Source of the DNA: Candidatus Thorarchaeota archaeon
Lineage (GTDB): Archaea > Asgardarchaeota > Thorarchaeia > Thorarchaeales > Thorarchaeaceae
Assembly: GCA_004524595.1 (NCBI GenBank)
Contig: SDOA01000028.1
Coordinates: 1-37,728, forward strand
DNA length: 37,728 bases
Direction of reading: 5' to 3'
Position numbers and translations under genes: made by a program. The notes under the pieces were generated by a model. It saw only the letters and a program-made list of their open reading frames with translations. It ran no database searches and was not told the origin of the DNA. Every line of letters begins with the position of its first letter. The first letter of the stretch is position 1. Below, piece after piece: positions 25,071 to 33,546 of this stretch.

Positions 25071-28000
25071 ATGTCACCACTTAAATTCAAATTATACTTT
25101 GTCGGACTTATTGTACTGATTTTTGCTTTCTCAGTTGTAGTTGTGACGCATACAACTATTCTCTCACGAACAGACACAATAGAAGAGGAGTTTATACCTG
25201 AAGAGGTCATCATTGATGGAACACCTGTTTTCACACCTTCTGTAGCTGGTGATCATTATGTCAACACATGTGTAAGTGTTTCACATGGGACAGTTTCAGA
25301 TCTTATCCCTGGTATGGGTGACAGCACTTCATCCACAACTTCACTGACAGAGGAGGAGTACTATATTTGGTCCAATCTCCTGATCCAGACTGATTTTCCC
25401 TCAAAGCCTGATGGTTGGACAGATTCCAATATCTACTATGATGGGGACTTTCATGATAATGGACTATTCGGATATCTTGTTTGTTCTGATGTTGATACAA
25501 GTAGTTATGACCAAGTTCGATTCGTTCTGAGTATTGGAGTTACTATCGGTGGTAGTGATTTCGGAGTCTCAATATCGTTCTATAATAATACTGGTAACTG
25601 GAATACCGTAGTATATGATGTTCCTCAACGTGCTAAGAGTGACTATACTGTCACATCAACTGAAAGTCAATACCAACATAGTGCGTTCAAAGTCCGAGTA
25701 GCATATGGATACCTTGCAGTAAGTGGAGGAATGATGTGGGCAGACAACTGGAGAGTTCAAGGTCATGAATACACTGGGCAACGATTTGGCGCTGTCTTTC
25801 AATTCACAAACGTGGACTACGGGACTTATGCCAATGAGTTACTATATGTTGACTTTGGCTCTGGAAGTAGTGAGTATTTGAATTTCTGGTTTGAAGGGAC
25901 TTTGGTAGTACAAGATGTGTTCTCCGACTTCAATTGGGATATATCAGACTACCTAACAGATAGCACGTTTCAAGTGGAGATCCGTGATGCAAATAGAGAT
26001 CCTTCAGAATTAGACGGTCTTGCCAATTGGAATATTGAGAAGATGTATATTAAACTAACAAATACAGCACCACAGAATGAAGGTTCACCAACTTGCGCGA
26101 ATCTCGATGACGCAGAAAATCTCTATGGAATGAAAAAGTATTACCAAATTACAACGTACCACTCAGACCTAGATGGTCGTGATAATATTGAGGAGGTACA
26201 TTTGCAGTGCTTCAGTAATGACCATGAAACGATGTACTGGAGTCTACTCTACGATGGGATGTTTTCAGAATCTTATGACCCAAATGACTATGTATCAATC
26301 ACTTCGGGAACAACAGGAGGCACGGGAACAGAATTAGAGGCGACCTTCTCTGTTCTTATCCACTGGCATCATCCAGTCATCAGCGATATAGACCTCCGTT
26401 GTATTGTCTATGATAAGGATGGCGAGAATGATGACGATTTTTATGAAGTAGATTGGAATATTGAAACACGGTTAGATCTTTCAAATCACAGCCTAAACGA
26501 TTATTCAGGGACTCCTGACCGAGGCGATATCAATGGGTCGATTCTTGCATCTGGAGAAGTGGTCTATTATGGAAGTACATTACACCCTCAAGACACAACA
26601 GTAGATATCTATGTTTTATGTGAAACTGTGAGTTCTAGTCCTTGGGAGGCAATAAATTATCACGGCGATACGGGCCAGTTTTCAGTGAATGTGCAGACTA
26701 ATGAAGAAGTAGGAAGTGATGTCTATTCCTTCAAAGTTGTTTCAGAAGGAGCTAGTTCTAGCAGCACTAGTCTTTTGATATCAGCTAAGATGTTGAATTA
26801 CACAACCGACAAAATCATTTGTACTAGTCTGACCTCGCCACAGAATATCGTTGATAGTACTGAAACTGGATACATGAATGTCAATCTACGATATGCTTTT
26901 GATAATAGTGCTGTCATCGATGGAACATTCCAATTAGGGAATAGTTGGTTAATACATCAAGGTGGCGGCGATTGGCAGGCTAATTATACACCAAACATGT
27001 TGACTAGCATCATCTACGATAGTATCTCTATAGGAACCGATAATGCTCACGGTATAACACTTGTTGATATGGGTGAGAACAGCATTACCATGTATTGGGA
27101 AAAGCTGAATTGTTACATTGACGGACCCATATCAAATGTTATCACAATTGGAGAAAATGCAACAGGAATACATGTTTGGGCAGAGTATTACTATTGGGAG
27201 TCACATGGTTTCAGATACTATAATGGGACTTTGAATCTAAACAGCAGTATATTTCAGTATGATGCAATTGGAACTCGAGGGTACATCGTGTCATCTGCTG
27301 ATGGCAATGATATCTTTGGTATCATGACCATCCTATTCAGTCAGACCACAAGTTGTACGTGGGTCTATCCCGACCCTCCTCCGACATGGAATGTTGACCC
27401 AACAGACCAATTTGCTGAATATGGACAATCCTTTTCATATTCACTAGAAGTAGATGCACCTTGGGGTGTTGATACCTGGTGGCTGAGTGATTTGGTCAAT
27501 TTCTCAATCTCTGCCGACGGGACAGTGACAAATGCAACAATTTTGCAGATTGGGAGATATAGATTGCAAGTAATGGTCAATGACACTTATAATCGTGAAT
27601 TGACAACCATGTTTGTTGTAATTGTTCAAGACACTACACCTCCAATTTTTATGATAAGTCCAGAGAATCAGTTGATTGAGTATGGGGATTTGTTCCAATA
27701 TTCACTTGAGGTATATGACATTTCAGGAATTGATTCGTGGTGGGTTGATGATTCATTCAATTTTCTTTTCAGTTCGGAGGGAGTTGTTGCAGCTAAGAGA
27801 ATCCTATCAGTGGGGATATATGCATTGCACATCATGGTCAATGATACATATGGAAATGAACAGCATGCATATTTTGACTTAACAGTACAGGACACAACCA
27901 GTCCAGCTTGGGATGACGAACCAGGAATAATACATGCATTCAGTGATGAACTATTTATCCTTCAATTGAATGTGTCAGATCAGTCAGGAATCAGTCAATG

Positions 28001-28370
28001 GCTTTTGAACGATACCGCTAGATTTAGCATTGATACCCATGGTATCATGAGAAGCCGCAGCAATCTCGAACCTGGTATGTATTATATAGAGGTCACTGTA
28101 ATCGATCCGTATGGCAATTCTTCAAAGAGAATTATCATGATTTCTATTGAATCGAGGACTGATGGCAGTGTCATCGTATTGTTGATAGTTATTACTGCAT
28201 CTATAGGTATTGGAGGAGTTGTTCTAGGTGGGTCGATAAGAACAATGAGATTGATTCAAAGAGAGAGAATGAAACAATTACAGGAGAGTAAGAACGAAGT
28301 CGATAAAGCCCTTGAATACTTAGATTCAATTAAACCTACTAAGGAAGATAGTTCAAATGGCGAATCGTAA
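25071..28370 (+). CDS. Giant surface protein with three C-terminal Ig/cadherin-like repeats and membrane anchors
   Basis: 1099 aa from ATG 25071 (ATG 25053 would add six residues). An N-terminal hydrophobic segment (about 8-27) is a signal peptide or anchor. A long Ser/Thr/Asp/Tyr-rich beta region follows with no recognised catalytic motif. Three tandem modules then start at about residues 773, 858 and 947. Each follows the plan 'PxNQ-EYG-x-F-Y-LEV-D-GxDxWW ... F-S-GxV ... GxYxLxVMVNDTYGN', as in bacterial/archaeal Ig-like or cadherin-like repeats. A second hydrophobic helix (about 1032-1056) and a charged cytoplasmic tail of about 40 residues finish it. Likely adhesive or structural at the cell surface (inference). 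A T-run follows the stop. Confidence 0.85.
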   Translation: MSPLKFKLYFVGLIVLIFAFSVVVVTHTTILSRTDTIEEEFIPEEVIIDGTPVFTPSVAGDHYVNTCVSVSHGTVSDLIPGMGDSTSSTTSLTEEEYYIWSNLLIQTDFPSKPDGWTDSNIYYDGDFHDNGLFGYLVCSDVDTSSYDQVRFVLSIGVTIGGSDFGVSISFYNNTGNWNTVVYDVPQRAKSDYTVTSTESQYQHSAFKVRVAYGYLAVSGGMMWADNWRVQGHEYTGQRFGAVFQFTNVDYGTYANELLYVDFGSGSSEYLNFWFEGTLVVQDVFSDFNWDISDYLTDSTFQVEIRDANRDPSELDGLANWNIEKMYIKLTNTAPQNEGSPTCANLDDAENLYGMKKYYQITTYHSDLDGRDNIEEVHLQCFSNDHETMYWSLLYDGMFSESYDPNDYVSITSGTTGGTGTELEATFSVLIHWHHPVISDIDLRCIVYDKDGENDDDFYEVDWNIETRLDLSNHSLNDYSGTPDRGDINGSILASGEVVYYGSTLHPQDTTVDIYVLCETVSSSPWEAINYHGDTGQFSVNVQTNEEVGSDVYSFKVVSEGASSSSTSLLISAKMLNYTTDKIICTSLTSPQNIVDSTETGYMNVNLRYAFDNSAVIDGTFQLGNSWLIHQGGGDWQANYTPNMLTSIIYDSISIGTDNAHGITLVDMGENSITMYWEKLNCYIDGPISNVITIGENATGIHVWAEYYYWESHGFRYYNGTLNLNSSIFQYDAIGTRGYIVSSADGNDIFGIMTILFSQTTSCTWVYPDPPPTWNVDPTDQFAEYGQSFSYSLEVDAPWGVDTWWLSDLVNFSISADGTVTNATILQIGRYRLQVMVNDTYNRELTTMFVVIVQDTTPPIFMISPENQLIEYGDLFQYSLEVYDISGIDSWWVDDSFNFLFSSEGVVAAKRILSVGIYALHIMVNDTYGNEQHAYFDLTVQDTTSPAWDDEPGIIHAFSDELFILQLNVSDQSGISQWLLNDTARFSIDTHGIMRSRSNLEPGMYYIEVTVIDPYGNSSKRIIMISIESRTDGSVIVLLIVITASIGIGGVVLGGSIRTMRLIQRERMKQLQESKNEVDKALEYLDSIKPTKEDSSNGES

Positions 28371-28387
28371 TCACTAACGATCTTGTG

Positions 28388-28397
28388 TTTTTTTTTT
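28388..28397 (+). terminator. T10 tract after the surface-protein gene
   Basis: Ten consecutive T, 18 bases after the stop codon. This matches the simple T-tract terminators used by archaeal RNA polymerase. No stable hairpin precedes it. Confidence 0.55.
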
Positions 28398-28413
28398 ATA
28401 TGGTAAGCTATGG

Positions 28414-29634
28414 CTATAACCAACTAAACGCTTTCTTCCAAGTCACACTGGAGCTAGAGTATGGGTTGAGGTACAGGGTCTGATAGAATTGTATGAGCTC
28501 ATCACTCTCAACTGCTCTTTTGAATGTAGGCAGTACAAAGTCAGTCCTTCCAAAAAAGTAAGTGAATATATATGGAGCCCAAAAATTAGTGCGGCCATCA
28601 GGAAGCTTTGGTGCAATGAATGCAATAGATGACTCAGCTGATTTTTGAGTTCTAAAACCTCGTTCATACATGTACTCTATAGCATCATCAACACTTTTCC
28701 CCTCGTGATTAAGCATGATTGCAGCATTTATACTTGTCATCCTTCTAAGACTATAGAGTGTGTCGGCAATTTCGATTTGAGGATTCTCATCTTTCACTCC
28801 AAGGAATTCCTTTGCTGTATCTGCGGTACCTTCTGAAATGACACATCTTCCAGTATGTAATGGTACTACTGAGAGCTCGAGGTCTCCATTTTCATGGTAA
28901 TATTTCTCACGCCAGAGATTAGAAACATGATGTTCGTATTCATGATAGATGACCCCTTGGAGAGTACTCCTATTAAAAGTGACATCAAGATTAAACTGGT
29001 TTATTGATTTGAACCCTTGCTGATACCAATTATAGCCGCTCCAAGGAGCACCATTTACAGTCTGATATTCCACACCATTATCAGTGACACTAGTTCCTAT
29101 CAATGTGAAAATTTTCTTCTTGAATAATGATCCTACTTCAACAGATTTTGTTTGGAGTTCTTTCTCGACGAGATACTTTAACTCCAATCCAGTTATTTCC
29201 CCTTGTTTGTTAAAATGATCGACACGGTCGCGCAATTCACTGCCAGGATGTTCTTTCAAACCGTCATCCAATGATGATATTAACGCATCAATGGTTGATT
29301 CGGAGAATTTTTTGATTGGTATATGGAAAAGCCCATGTACTAAATCATCATAGGACATTTGTTTTCCAATGAGCCATTCCACAACAAGTTTCATTGAATG
29401 GCATTCACCTAGGAGATGGTCACCTCGAATTGTGTTTCCATATATTTGTTTGACAGAGTCAATGAGAGTCTCTATCTCATGAATAATCTCCTCAGGGCTC
29501 TTGTCCTTCGGTTGTTGCTCTGGGTTTAGAAATTCAGGTCCAAAGAATGCATCAACAAAACTTGTTCCAGTCATTTCTCTAGTAAGATTTGATACCATTC
29601 CACAAAGACGAACATATTTCTCTGATACTTGCAT
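28414..29634 (-). CDS. Gluzincin-like zinc metallopeptidase (HExxH...E)
   Basis: 406 aa with a thermolysin-type zinc site. HEYEH gives His231, Glu232 and His235, and the third ligand is probably Glu268 in ISEGTADTAKE, 33 residues on, as in gluzincins. No signal peptide, so a cytoplasmic peptidase is expected. The helical N-terminal half (about 1-200) has no recognised domain, and the C-terminal half (YSLRRMTSINAAIMLNHEGK) is helical as in DUF885/M32-like enzymes, but I cannot place it in a named family. The ATG at 29634 is used; a TTG three codons earlier is also possible. Both have a poorly spaced GGTGG. Divergent from the OB-fold gene. Confidence 0.75.
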   Translation of the reverse strand: MQVSEKYVRLCGMVSNLTREMTGTSFVDAFFGPEFLNPEQQPKDKSPEEIIHEIETLIDSVKQIYGNTIRGDHLLGECHSMKLVVEWLIGKQMSYDDLVHGLFHIPIKKFSESTIDALISSLDDGLKEHPGSELRDRVDHFNKQGEITGLELKYLVEKELQTKSVEVGSLFKKKIFTLIGTSVTDNGVEYQTVNGAPWSGYNWYQQGFKSINQFNLDVTFNRSTLQGVIYHEYEHHVSNLWREKYYHENGDLELSVVPLHTGRCVISEGTADTAKEFLGVKDENPQIEIADTLYSLRRMTSINAAIMLNHEGKSVDDAIEYMYERGFRTQKSAESSIAFIAPKLPDGRTNFWAPYIFTYFFGRTDFVLPTFKRAVESDELIQFYQTLYLNPYSSSSVTWKKAFSWL

Positions 29635-29731
29635 TTCCACCAAATGTTGAGGCTCTGATATTGCTTTAGTAGTTACCTCTTTACAGCATCTTTTTTAGAG
29701 GATTTAAATAAAATCTCAAAAGGGGTTTTTG

Positions 29732-30085
29732 ATGCCAAAAAAGAAGAAGGGATCAAATTCAAAGATACTTGTCGTCGTTCTATTAATTGCTCTAGTAGCT
29801 GTTGCCATTATCATCTATCACGATGGACTAGTTGGAGTGACTCCATTAGGTGATATCAATAATTTACAAGTCGATAGTGGAACTACTGTCACTATCAAGG
29901 GAGAAGTGACATTAGTTATTGGCACATGGGTAACAGTCGCTGATAGCACAGGATTGATTGGATTCAACTGGGCAAATGCTGATTCATTGGATCCGCACAC
30001 GCTGGTTGTTGTCAGAGGAGTCGTATCAACACCTATCACATTGACGGATGTCACGTCTGTAGTGCAAGTTTGGTTATTTGCCTAG
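29732..30085 (+). CDS. Membrane-anchored OB-fold protein, 117 aa
   Basis: Basic N-terminus (MPKKKKGSNSK), one membrane helix (about 13-30), then about 75 residues of beta-strands typical of a small OB fold (TVTIKGEVTLVIGTWVTVAD, then GLIGFNWAN and TLVVVRGVVST). The domain should lie outside the cell. Similar tRNA_anti/BOF-like OB folds in archaeal surface proteins have no assigned role. ATG 29732 is preferred over TTG 29729 because AGGGG lies seven bases upstream. It stands alone between divergent and convergent neighbours. Confidence 0.75.
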   Translation: MPKKKKGSNSKILVVVLLIALVAVAIIIYHDGLVGVTPLGDINNLQVDSGTTVTIKGEVTLVIGTWVTVADSTGLIGFNWANADSLDPHTLVVVRGVVSTPITLTDVTSVVQVWLFA

Positions 30086-30111
30086 TCCAATATTGCAAGC
30101 AATAATGACGG

Positions 30112-30870
30112 TCATAAAATATTAAGTGATACCTTAGAAAAGACCTTCTCGATACCATCTTTTTGACATAGTGTTATGAGAACATGTTTGTCCATTATTT
30201 CAATCCTAGAATGAAGTTGAGTTGCAGCACCACGTACTCTTTTAGATAGAAGAGTACCTGTACTACAGAGAATCATATCACCTAGTTTCCAAACCCAAGG
30301 AACATGACGGTGACCATTTAATACAATAGAGCATTTAGCTCCTTCTAAAACAGCAAGTACATCGCCAGCATCCTCAACTACATTCTGTTCTCTACCAGTA
30401 TGTGGAACAGGAACAAGATGATGATGAAGTGCGAAGATACGTACTTTGTCTTTAGATCTGTTGAAGAAGTCCCTAATCTCATTATATTTTACTCTGCCAA
30501 CATGTCCTGCATCGTTATCAGGTTCTGCACTATCAGCAGCAAAGAGAGCAATGTTCTCATCCTCATATGTCTTGAATCGTTCTCCAAAGAACTCCTCAAA
30601 GATTGCTGAACCATAATTTCGTTCATCATGGTTTCCGGGAATAATCACACTTGGTATAGCGAATCCATCAAAGGCTGATGCGATACCCTCATATTCCTCA
30701 CGAAGCCCTTCAGTGGTTAAGTCTCCTGTAACCACGACGAGGGGAGAAGATGTATCTCGTGCTCTCTTTTCGATTCTATCTAGTGCGATGCGGAGATCGT
30801 TTACAGAAACACCATCTTCTCCTACATGAATATCACTGAGGTGGAAGATAGTTATGTTAGAGGAGGTCAT
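30112..30870 (-). CDS. Calcineurin-like metallophosphoesterase
   Basis: 252-aa cytoplasmic phosphoesterase with all family metal motifs: SDIH (Asp13, His15), GD (49-50), GNHD (Asn80, His81), the LHHH block (ALHHHLVPVP) and GHRH (LNGHRHVPW). The substrate could be a cyclic nucleotide, phosphoprotein, nucleic acid or lipid, and cannot be chosen from sequence. Its ATG directly follows the TAG of the DUF2207-like gene (no gap). The ribosome site AGGAGG lies inside that gene's last Gly-Gly codons, so its translation must be coupled to the upstream protein's tail. Confidence 0.9.
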   Translation of the reverse strand: MTSSNITIFHLSDIHVGEDGVSVNDLRIALDRIEKRARDTSSPLVVVTGDLTTEGLREEYEGIASAFDGFAIPSVIIPGNHDERNYGSAIFEEFFGERFKTYEDENIALFAADSAEPDNDAGHVGRVKYNEIRDFFNRSKDKVRIFALHHHLVPVPHTGREQNVVEDAGDVLAVLEGAKCSIVLNGHRHVPWVWKLGDMILCSTGTLLSKRVRGAATQLHSRIEIMDKHVLITLCQKDGIEKVFSKVSLNIL

Positions 30871-33003
30871 CTATCTGAATCCTCCTGACACACACGCACT
30901 GTGGCAGGCACTATGGCATGCACTATGACATACGCACGCACTATGGCAGGCGCTGTGACAAGCACTATGACATGCATCATGAGAGACACAAGCACTATGA
31001 CATGCATCATGAGAGACACATCTACTAGTTCCTTCGATTAGTGGTTTCAAAGGTTGAGTTATAATCTCACCAACATTTTGAACAACACTACCAATTGTCT
31101 TGGTCACATTATTCATTATCTGCCCAGTTGTTTTTGCAACATCTCCAACAACTCTACCAACACTAGATATTGCATTCCCTGTTGCTTCTGACAGACTAGC
31201 AAACCAATCAGGAACTTGAGGAGGAGCAATTCCAGGTGAGGGTCTTGTAAATACTCGACCAATCTCAGCATCATGGCGAGGATGCATATAGAGCCAATAC
31301 CATGCCCAGCTGTCATGATAACGACGATTGAAGTAATAATCCACGCGCCCATCAATTGTAGGATTACTCTCTAAGTCATCCCATGCCTCTTTGACCATTT
31401 GGTCGTGATGTGTCTTTGTAGCCTCAAAGTCAGCATCCCAGGCCTTTGCTTGTACCTTTTCTGCAATTTCATCCAGCATCTCATCGATTTTTTCCGGATC
31501 TAATTTGTCATTAAGGATGGACTTTACAAACATTTCCTCGTAGTATGTCAGCTCATCAAATTGAAGCCCAGTAACTGTCAGTTTCAGAGGATCTGTGGAT
31601 ATGACACGAACTGCACCATTCTTAACACATGACATGAGAATCATTGACACAAGTTTCTGACGAGTCGTATTCATAAAAAATGCGGATTCTATCGGGTCCA
31701 GTTCAGCAACAGTGCCTGGAGTGCCAAATGTCTGGATTGAGATCTCTGGTGACGCATATTGATAGGTGGTCTCATCAACAGACCATTTTGCACCATAAGA
31801 TCTTGTTACCTTCTTATAACCATAATAGACAACACCGATTGCGAAGAAACCAGTGATTCCAAAGAACAGCTGGACTGGATTAATGAGTGGCGGAATGTAC
31901 TCCTGTACATAGATATCACATGTAAAGCTCTTCCATTCGGTCGTATTCAGATTTGTTGCAGATATCAGAAATCCAACTGGTAAAATGTCAGGTAGATTAT
32001 CAGGGATGAACGAATAGACAATATACCAGACTTCACCACCACTTAGTGGACCGATATATGTTGTAGCACTCCCACTTACAAGAGTCAGGTTGTTAGGGAG
32101 TGACATCGTAACTGTAACACCATCAAGGTCGCTATCACCCCAATTGTAGACTAATAATTCTAAATCAAAGACTTGATTTGCCTTTGCATTAACATATGAA
32201 ACAATACTATAACCTAAAGCGCCAGGCAGAAGATAAGGGGCATAGATACTCCAGTTTGTATAATGAAAGACTCTAAACTTATCGCGAACATCCAAGTTAG
32301 ATTGAGACATACTGACTGTGAAATTACGAGGACTATAACCAGAAATATAGGGATAGGCTAGCAGATTGGTTTCGTCAAATTCGTATAAGGATGCATCTTG
32401 CCATAATCCTTGATTTTCGTCTTCAACATACCCTGCGGCCTCTGCACCTTCGGTCGTAACTCCGTGGCTTGGCTCAATCCACGATGAGTTCATTACAACT
32501 GGATAAATGACTTGCACAGACTCGAAATCAACTGGAATAGACCATTGCACTGGTGCCCAATTAAAGACGCCTAAATCACCATAGATGCCTGAGGTTGTCT
32601 TCTCAATCACACGATTTGTACTGAAATATCCAAATACTACTAAGACTTGCTCACCATTTGGAGTCCGAGGGGTCCAATCAAGAGCATAACCACCTGCTAT
32701 TTCATTAACAAGAAGATTATACCTATTTCCACCCCACTCGGCATATGCCCGACTTGTGTCGTAAATTGTAGACTCCTGAATTCCAAGAAGATCAAACCCG
32801 CCTAGACCATCACTTGTCGCTGTAAAGGTAATGAAATAGGTGACATTAATCCGTCCATTTAACGATACAACGACATCCACATAAACACTATTCAGGATTG
32901 GATCAGATGCAGGAATAGCTTCAACAGGTTCTGCAGATGAATAAGATAGCATACCCAAAATGAGTATGACTGAAAGGAAGAGAACCCCAATCTTTAGCTT
33001 CAA
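30871..33003 (-). CDS. DUF2207-like membrane protein with C-terminal Cys/His repeat tail
   Basis: 710 aa. Signal peptide (about 1-24), an extracellular beta-rich region ending in a DUF11-like module (about 265-360), one membrane helix (about 373-393), and a cytoplasmic part. The segment LDPIESAFFMNTTRQKLVSM and what follows match the DUF2207 cytoplasmic-domain pattern. A His/Trp-rich stretch (HDSWAWYWLYMHPRHDA) and an amphipathic helical linker lead to the tail at residues 662-710. The tail has 11 Cys and 9 His, in units of C-H-S-A and C-V-S-H-D-A, ending V-S-G-G-F-R. The topology places it in the cytoplasm. A similar Cys-rich tail ending in Gly-Gly-Arg is something I recall from other archaeal proteins, but cannot verify. 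First of its operon after the 131-aa orphan, divergent from a radical SAM maturase that might modify the tail. A metal-binding role is the main alternative. Confidence 0.82.
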   Translation of the reverse strand: MKLKIGVLFLSVILILGMLSYSSAEPVEAIPASDPILNSVYVDVVVSLNGRINVTYFITFTATSDGLGGFDLLGIQESTIYDTSRAYAEWGGNRYNLLVNEIAGGYALDWTPRTPNGEQVLVVFGYFSTNRVIEKTTSGIYGDLGVFNWAPVQWSIPVDFESVQVIYPVVMNSSWIEPSHGVTTEGAEAAGYVEDENQGLWQDASLYEFDETNLLAYPYISGYSPRNFTVSMSQSNLDVRDKFRVFHYTNWSIYAPYLLPGALGYSIVSYVNAKANQVFDLELLVYNWGDSDLDGVTVTMSLPNNLTLVSGSATTYIGPLSGGEVWYIVYSFIPDNLPDILPVGFLISATNLNTTEWKSFTCDIYVQEYIPPLINPVQLFFGITGFFAIGVVYYGYKKVTRSYGAKWSVDETTYQYASPEISIQTFGTPGTVAELDPIESAFFMNTTRQKLVSMILMSCVKNGAVRVISTDPLKLTVTGLQFDELTYYEEMFVKSILNDKLDPEKIDEMLDEIAEKVQAKAWDADFEATKTHHDQMVKEAWDDLESNPTIDGRVDYYFNRRYHDSWAWYWLYMHPRHDAEIGRVFTRPSPGIAPPQVPDWFASLSEATGNAISSVGRVVGDVAKTTGQIMNNVTKTIGSVVQNVGEIITQPLKPLIEGTSRCVSHDACHSACVSHDACHSACHSACHSACVCHSACHSACHSACVSGGFR
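30961..31020 (-). repeat. Perfect 30-bp tandem duplication in the Cys/His tail
   Basis: 30961-30990 and 30991-31020 are identical. On the coding strand each encodes the ten residues C-V-S-H-D-A-C-H-S-A. Identity at third positions indicates recent duplication. The remaining C-H-S-A units downstream (30889-30960) vary in codon use and look older. Confidence 0.95.
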
Positions 33004-33026
33004 TATTTACCCTCGCATTCCTAGAT

Positions 33027-33422
33027 TTAATCTTCTTTTCTTGCCCTAATAATCTCTGCCTGTGCCATTGTAAGATTCGATAGGTCTGCTTTTGCTGAAG
33101 CCCAAATATCAAGATCTGGGAACTCCTGAATCATACCACCCCAGACTAAGTGGTAGACACGTTTCAGTATTAGATTGGCATCTCCGGTTTCTCCAACATA
33201 CTCGAAAAAGCACTTTATTAGCGCTGGTGATTGTTCTGATATGTTCTCAGGAATCTCAGTACCAAAACCTGCAAACTCCACGCCTAACTCACGGAATACG
33301 TCCATTCTCTCTCTAATTCCAGATGCGATAACAGGGAGGTCCATATCATATGCACTGAAATGCATGATCAGTTTCTTCTTGCTAATTTTACCATAAGGTA
33401 ATACAATCTCATTCGTGCTCAT
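33027..33422 (-). CDS. Unrecognised 131-aa protein, first gene of the Cys/His-tail operon
   Basis: Soluble alpha/beta protein with no family I recognise. The N-terminus has strand-like segments (NEIVLPYGKISKKKLIMHFS), followed by helices and one Cys (IKCFFEYVGETGD), and ends in a basic helix (AQAEIIRARKED). ATG 33422 is preferred over GTG 33431 because GAGGAG lies about nine bases upstream. It ends 23 bases before the DUF2207-like gene and shares its divergent promoter region with the radical SAM gene. It might be an accessory or partner protein for that system (inference from position only). Confidence 0.7.
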   Translation of the reverse strand: MSTNEIVLPYGKISKKKLIMHFSAYDMDLPVIASGIRERMDVFRELGVEFAGFGTEIPENISEQSPALIKCFFEYVGETGDANLILKRVYHLVWGGMIQEFPDLDIWASAKADLSNLTMAQAEIIRARKED

Positions 33423-33465
33423 TGTAAACACTCCTCGACGATATTATCTTTTATCAGTACTGAGA

Positions 33466-33480
33466 GATACTTAAGCCTTT
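33466..33480 (-). promoter_or_regulatory. BRE/TATA promoter for the Cys/His-tail operon
   Basis: Read on the minus strand: AAAGGCTTAAGTATC. A purine-rich BRE precedes a TATA-like core centred near 33471, about 49 bases before ATG 33422. That predicts a leader of about 20 bases that includes the GAGGAG ribosome site. Confidence 0.5.
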
Positions 33481-33513
33481 CAGAATTAAGAATCAACAGT
33501 ATTCAGACAATCC

Positions 33514-33528
33514 CAAGGCTTAAGATAC
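33514..33528 (+). promoter_or_regulatory. BRE/TATA promoter for the radical SAM gene
   Basis: CAAGGCTTAAGATAC shares the ten-base core AAGGCTTAAG with the divergent promoter. Its TATA centre (about 33523) is 24-27 bases before ATG 33547/33550, which predicts a leaderless mRNA and argues against the GTG at 33541 as start. Confidence 0.5.
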
Positions 33529-33546
33529 GATTATTCTAATGTGGAA

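Noticed and set aside
30889..31020. Short repeats resembling a CRISPR-like or minisatellite array
   Set aside because: The repeats keep the reading frame of the membrane protein and have no unique spacers of constant length; they encode the Cys/His tail.
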